Below are positions 60,444 to 64,000 of a stretch of DNA of 64,000 nucleotides, piece by piece. The position numbers and the translations under genes are program-made. Where the stretch lies: contig OZ007012.1 in assembly GCA_963931435.1 (NCBI GenBank), positions 124,001 to 188,000 of the forward strand, written 5' to 3'. The notes below the pieces were generated by a model. That model ran no database searches and was not told the DNA's origin. It saw only the letters and a program-made list of their open reading frames with translations. How positions within the stretch are numbered: the first letter of the stretch is position 1; the number at the start of each line of letters is the position of its first letter. The stretch comes from Coprousia sp963931435 (GTDB lineage Bacteria; Actinomycetota; Coriobacteriia; Coriobacteriales; Coriobacteriaceae).

Positions 60444-60642
60444 CTTTCCCCTCCGTCCTCTCGGCGGGACGAAGGTTTTCCTTCGGAATCCGCGGGCGCA
60501 ACCTCCTGGGAGATCCGGCGCCGAACGCCATTCTGCCTAATCCGCGTCCACCCGCGGGCCGGAGGCGCGATTCTCTCGACAGGGGCCGTACCCCAAGGAG
60601 GAGCGCGCGCCCTCCGCCCCGTTCGCGCCCTTTATCCCATAT
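60444..60642 (-). ncRNA. Candidate bridge RNA region of IS110
   Basis: About 199 nt of non-coding DNA between the element end and the recombinase start. In IS110-type elements this 5' end encodes the bridge RNA that pairs with donor and target. Local inverted repeats such as CCGAAGG-AAAA-CCTTCG (near 60466-60486) are present. The RNA boundaries and loops cannot be fixed by eye. Confidence 0.45.
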
Positions 60643-60715
60643 TCGCGTCTACGGGTAAAGAAGCGCGGCCACTGCGCGAGAAGTGGCAACTTCAATATAG
60701 GAGGAGGGGCACGCC

Positions 60716-62527
60716 ATGCTGGCAACGCCTTGGGGATTCAGGGACATCCTGCCGGAGGAGGCGGCCGCGCGCGAGGAGATATCCGATGCGGTGACGGGCT
60801 GCTTCAAGCGGCGCGGCTACCTGCCCGTCGAGACGCCGCTTCTGGAGGACCGCGCCGCCCTGGAGGCGAGCGGCGGGCGCAGCGCCGACACGCCGTTCAA
60901 GCTGTTCGATGACGACGGACGCCTTCTGGTGGTGCGCCACGACAACACCCTGCCGATCGTGCGCCTGGTGAGCTCGCACCTCGCGCAAGGGGCGCTGCCC
61001 TTGCGCCTGCGCTACCGGGCGCCGGTGGTGCGCGAGCAGGCGCGCCTCGTCGGGGCGTCGCGCCAGTTCACGCAGCTCGGGTTCGAGCTCATCGGCGAGC
61101 CGAGGGAGTCCGGCGACGCCGAGCTGGCGGGCTTGGTGGTCGAGGCGCTCGGGGCGCTCGGCCTCGCCGGCTGGCGCATGGCGTGCGGAAGCGTGCGGCC
61201 CTTCATGGCGCTGCTGGATGCCTGCGGCGATGAGGAGCTGGCCCGGGACGCTCTGCGGCTCGTGCACGCCAACGACTTCGTGGACCTCGATGCGCGTGTG
61301 GCGGCCGCGCATGTGCCCGAGGCGGTCGCGCGCGCGATCTGCGCGCTGCCCCGCATGCACGGCGGCGCCGAGGTGCTCGACGAGGTCGACTGCCTGCTCG
61401 CGCCGACCGGCGCCGATGCCGCGCCGACCGCCGAGCTGCGCGCGCTCGCGCGGGCGCTGGACGGGCTGCCGGCGGGTTCGATCACGTTCGATTTCTCCCT
61501 CATGAACTCGTTCGACTACTACACCGGCGTGGTGTTCAAGGTCTACGCGCCCGGCCTCTCTGACCCGGTGGGATCGGGCGGGCGCTACGACGCGGTGTTC
61601 GACGGCGTGTTCGCCGGGCGCGCGCACGTGCCGGCGGCCGGGTTCGCCTTCTCGCTCGAGCGGCTGGAGGAGGCCTGCCGCCTGCAGGAGGAGGCGCGCG
61701 CCGGGGCGCTGGCACCTGCGGGCGACGGTCACGCGGCGCCGGATGCAGCCGGAGAATCCGCAGGTCCGGAGGCTCATGCCGGATCCGGTTCCGTCCGTCC
61801 GGTCGACGCGGCGTCGGTTCTGCTCGGGGGCGCGGGACGCGCGCCGCTGCGCATCGCGGTGCCCAAGGGCTCGCTCAAGGAGGGCACCGTCGCGGTCCTG
61901 GAGGCGGCGGGAATCGACGCCTCGGAGCTGCGCGATCCGGGCCGGCGCCTCATTGTGCCCGCCCGCGACCGCACGCCCGCCGACGCGGGCGGCCTCGGCG
62001 AGGTGGAGCTCGTCATCGTGCGCGCCACCGACGCGCCGGCGTTCGTGGCCTGCGGCGGGGCCGATTGCGGCTTCTGCGGACGTGACTCGCTCATCGAGGC
62101 CGACCTGGACCTGCTTGAGCTGCTCGACATGGGCTACGGGGCGTGCCGGTTCATCGAGGCCGAGCCCGAGGGGCGCGCCGAGCGCACGCGGCGCGCCCTC
62201 GAGCGCCGCGGGAGCCTGCGCGTCGCCACCAAGTACCCGCGCATCGCGGGCGGGTGGTACGCGTCGCGCGGCATCACGGCCGAGATCATCGCGCTGCACG
62301 GCAACATCGAGCTGGGTCCCATAGTCGGCATGTCCGACCGCATCGTGGACATCACCGCGACGGGCACCACGCTGCGCGAGAACCATCTGGTGGTGACCGG
62401 CGAGATCATGACCTGCACGGCGCGCTTCTTCGCCAACCCCGGCCGCTCGCGCCTCGATCCGCGCGTGCGCGCCCTGGGCGATCGCCTGGCGGCGACGCTG
62501 GCGGGGCCGTGCGCCGGCGCATGTTAG
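60716..62527 (+). CDS. HisZ-HisG fusion (ATP phosphoribosyltransferase)
   Basis: One 603-residue frame joins the regulatory and catalytic parts of the first histidine-pathway enzyme. Residues about 1-325 are HisZ, a HisRS-like protein without tRNA function (PWGFRDILPEEAA, RHDNTLPIVRL, RYRAPVVRE, FDFSLMNSFDYYTGVVF, GSGGRYD). An Ala/Gly-rich linker (about 330-375) leads to short-form HisG (about 378-600) with LRIAVPKGSLKEG, GADCGFCGRDSLIE, RVATKYPRIA and the PRPP loop VDITATGTTLRENH. The two are normally separate proteins that form a hetero-octamer. ATG 60716 has GGAGGAGGGG. It is upstream of hisD. Confidence 0.94.
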   Translation: MLATPWGFRDILPEEAAAREEISDAVTGCFKRRGYLPVETPLLEDRAALEASGGRSADTPFKLFDDDGRLLVVRHDNTLPIVRLVSSHLAQGALPLRLRYRAPVVREQARLVGASRQFTQLGFELIGEPRESGDAELAGLVVEALGALGLAGWRMACGSVRPFMALLDACGDEELARDALRLVHANDFVDLDARVAAAHVPEAVARAICALPRMHGGAEVLDEVDCLLAPTGADAAPTAELRALARALDGLPAGSITFDFSLMNSFDYYTGVVFKVYAPGLSDPVGSGGRYDAVFDGVFAGRAHVPAAGFAFSLERLEEACRLQEEARAGALAPAGDGHAAPDAAGESAGPEAHAGSGSVRPVDAASVLLGGAGRAPLRIAVPKGSLKEGTVAVLEAAGIDASELRDPGRRLIVPARDRTPADAGGLGEVELVIVRATDAPAFVACGGADCGFCGRDSLIEADLDLLELLDMGYGACRFIEAEPEGRAERTRRALERRGSLRVATKYPRIAGGWYASRGITAEIIALHGNIELGPIVGMSDRIVDITATGTTLRENHLVVTGEIMTCTARFFANPGRSRLDPRVRALGDRLAATLAGPCAGAC

Positions 62528-62571
62528 CGGATGGTTGCAGGGCGCCCTGACGTTGTCCGCAGCGCTTTAGC

Positions 62572-62582
62572 ATGATAAAGTA
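62572..62582 (+). promoter_or_regulatory. Promoter-like motif before hisD
   Basis: ATGATAAAGTA, also found at 59084-59094, here within a small inverted repeat (CTTTA and TAAAG). It is followed by a 170-nt GC-rich leader containing a 14-bp direct repeat GGCGTCCGGGCGGG. Confidence 0.35.
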
Positions 62583-62754
62583 GAGCACCTCGAAACGGGT
62601 GCGCCCCGGCGCCGCGACCGCGCCCGCCGCATGGCGGTGGGGCGGCTTCGGCGTCCGGGCGGGGCGCTTGCCGCGCGGCGCACCCCTCGAGCGGGACGAT
62701 GCGAGGCGTCCGGGCGGGCGCGCGGCGCCCGCGCCGGATGGGAACGGGGGTCGT

Positions 62755-64000
62755 ATGAAGATCATCACGCTGGCGCCGGGAGAGCGCCTCGCGGCCGAGC
62801 AGCTCACGCGCAAGGGTGTGCTGCCCGTCGAGATACAGAGCGCGGCGCGCGACATCGTGACGCGCGTGCGCGCCGGCGGGGACATCGAGGTGCGCGCCTG
62901 CTGCGCCGCGTTCGACGGGGTGGCGCCTGAATCCTTCCGCCTGCCGCCTGAGCAGATCGAGGCGGCGCTCGAGGGGATCGATCCGGCGTTTCTCGCCTCG
63001 CTGGAGAAGGCGGCGGCGCAGATCCGCGCGTTCCACGAGCGCGAGCTCGAGCAGAGCTGGTTCACGACGCGCGCGGACGGCACGCTTTTGGGCGTGAAGG
63101 TGACGCCCGTCGCGGCGGCCGGCATCTATGTGCCCGGCGGCCGGGCGCAGTATCCCTCGACGGTGCTCATGAACGCCATCCCCGCCAAGGTGGCGGGCGT
63201 CGAGCGCGTGGTCATGGTCACCCCGCCGCAGGCCGATGCCGGCGCGGCCTGCCCCATCTCGCCCTACACGCTGGCGGCGGCCAAGGTGGCCGGAGTGGAC
63301 GAGATCTACACCGTGGGCGGCGCGCAGGCCATCGCCGCGCTCGCCTACGGCACCGAGTCCATCCCGGCGGTCGACGTCATCACGGGGCCGGGCAACGCCT
63401 ACGTGGCGGCGGCCAAGCAGCTGGTCTCGGGCGACGTGGGGATCGACATGGTGGCGGGCCCCAGCGAGGTCTGCGTGCTCGCTGACGCGACGGCCGAGCC
63501 CATGGTGGTGGCAGCCGATCTGATGGCGCAGGCCGAGCACGACCCGCTCGCCGCCTGCTACCTGGTGACCTGCGACGCGGCCTTCGCGAGAGAGGTGCTG
63601 CGCGGCATCGACCTGCTCGTCGCCCAGAGCCCGCGCGCCGCCATCACGCGCGCCTCGCTCGACGACGAGGGGGTCGTGGTGGTCGCGGCCGATGCCGAGG
63701 CCGCCGTCGCGGCCGTCAACACCATCGCGCCCGAGCACCTCGAGCTGCACTGCGCTGACGCCCTGGGACTTCTGGGCCGGATCCGCAACGCCGGGGCCAT
63801 CTTCGTGGGGGCGTGGAGTTCCGAGCCCCTGGGCGATTACGTGGCGGGCCCCAACCACACGCTGCCCACCGGCGGCACGGCGCGGTTCTCGAGCCCGCTT
63901 TCGGTCTCCGACTTCCAGAAGAAGTCGTCGGTCATCTGCTACACGCCGGAGGGGCTCCTTGCCGACGCCCCCGCCACGCAGGCCGTGGCCGAGGCCGAGG
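62755..64000 (+). CDS. hisD: Histidinol dehydrogenase, cut by the window edge
   Basis: HisD oxidises histidinol to histidine in two NAD-dependent steps. The visible 415 residues include FTTRADGTLLGVKVTPV, GIYVPGGRAQYPSTVLMNAIPAKVAGV in parts of the family signature, VGGAQAIAALAYGTESIP, DVITGPGNAYVAAAKQ, GPSEVCVLAD, zinc and catalytic residues in AQAEHDPLA and APEHLELH, and AGPNHTLPTGGTARF. The C-terminus is missing only because the window ends. ATG 62755 follows GGGAACGGGGG. It lies 227 nt after the hisZ-hisG gene. Confidence 0.95.
   Translation, partial: MKIITLAPGERLAAEQLTRKGVLPVEIQSAARDIVTRVRAGGDIEVRACCAAFDGVAPESFRLPPEQIEAALEGIDPAFLASLEKAAAQIRAFHERELEQSWFTTRADGTLLGVKVTPVAAAGIYVPGGRAQYPSTVLMNAIPAKVAGVERVVMVTPPQADAGAACPISPYTLAAAKVAGVDEIYTVGGAQAIAALAYGTESIPAVDVITGPGNAYVAAAKQLVSGDVGIDMVAGPSEVCVLADATAEPMVVAADLMAQAEHDPLAACYLVTCDAAFAREVLRGIDLLVAQSPRAAITRASLDDEGVVVVAADAEAAVAAVNTIAPEHLELHCADALGLLGRIRNAGAIFVGAWSSEPLGDYVAGPNHTLPTGGTARFSSPLSVSDFQKKSSVICYTPEGLLADAPATQAVAEAE

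Larger units (their letters stand above)
59199..60642 (-). mobile_element. IS110-family insertion sequence
   Basis: The element is bounded by perfect 22-bp inverted repeats at 59199-59220 and 60621-60642 (each starts ATATGGGATAAAGGG read inward). Most IS110 elements lack such repeats; the IS1111 subgroup has shorter ones. No target duplication is obvious, as expected. The recombinase gene leaves about 200 nt of non-coding DNA on its 5' side and only a few bases beyond the repeat on the other. The true termini may lie a few bases outside the repeats. It separates a putative promoter from hisZ. Confidence 0.85.

Noticed and set aside
59084..60715. T-box riboswitch upstream of the his genes
   Set aside because: No T-box sequence or specifier-loop arrangement could be recognised in the leader on either side of the IS.

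Overview
The window looks like chromosome from a high-GC Coriobacteriia actinobacterium, most likely Collinsella or a close relative. This rests on the very high GC, the Coriobacteriales-like 16S sequence, actinobacterial boxA-like motifs in the rRNA transcript, and a gene repertoire typical of that group. Genus assignment is inference. The content is mostly housekeeping, interrupted by three insertion sequences of three families and two complete rRNA operons.

Layout. 1-25.2 kb: an ISL3-family element sits upstream of prfA. Then come prmC (with a large low-complexity insertion), a ribbon-helix-helix regulator, a HAD phosphatase, tsaC, glpK, rpiB and upp, followed by the complete F1Fo ATP synthase operon (atpI-like, B, E, F, H, A, G, D, C). 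After it lie murA, an LCP cell-wall ligase, an acyltransferase, pepT (reverse strand), a DtxR-family regulator, a homocysteine S-methyltransferase and a phosphohexomutase. 25.3-37.3 kb: two nearly identical rrn operons (16S-23S-5S, no spacer tRNA) in direct tandem, separated by about 0.85 kb of AT-richer non-coding DNA. 37.4-38.7 kb: an intact IS256/IS1249-like element with an 8-bp target duplication.

38.8-48.9 kb: acpS, nnr (NAD(P)HX repair), alr, a family 4 uracil-DNA glycosylase, tsaE, a single gene encoding TsaB-RimI-TsaD, and a CstA-family transporter preceded by a leader peptide and attenuator. Next is tRNA-Gln(TTG), flanked by fragments of tRNA 3' end and an IS terminus. 49-59 kb: peptidoglycan-binding, polyprenyl synthase, galE, a beta-lactamase-fold lipoprotein, a coiled-coil NlpC/P60-like hydrolase, ecfT, murB, apbE and a Gx transporter. 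59-64 kb: an IS110 element separates a putative promoter from a hisZ-hisG fusion, then hisD, cut by the window edge.

The genes fit a few shared tasks. All known bacterial t6A tRNA-modification components (TsaC, TsaE, TsaB, TsaD) are present, the last two fused around RimI. Envelope synthesis is represented by murA, murB, alr, LCP, the acyltransferase, galE, the hexomutase and the hydrolases. ApbE, the Gx transporter, EcfT and polyprenyl synthase suggest flavin- and quinone-linked electron transfer. The best candidates for new biology are the cstA attenuator, the two fusion enzymes, the in-frame low-complexity insertions, the AT-rich inter-rrn spacer and the tRNA-Gln scar.
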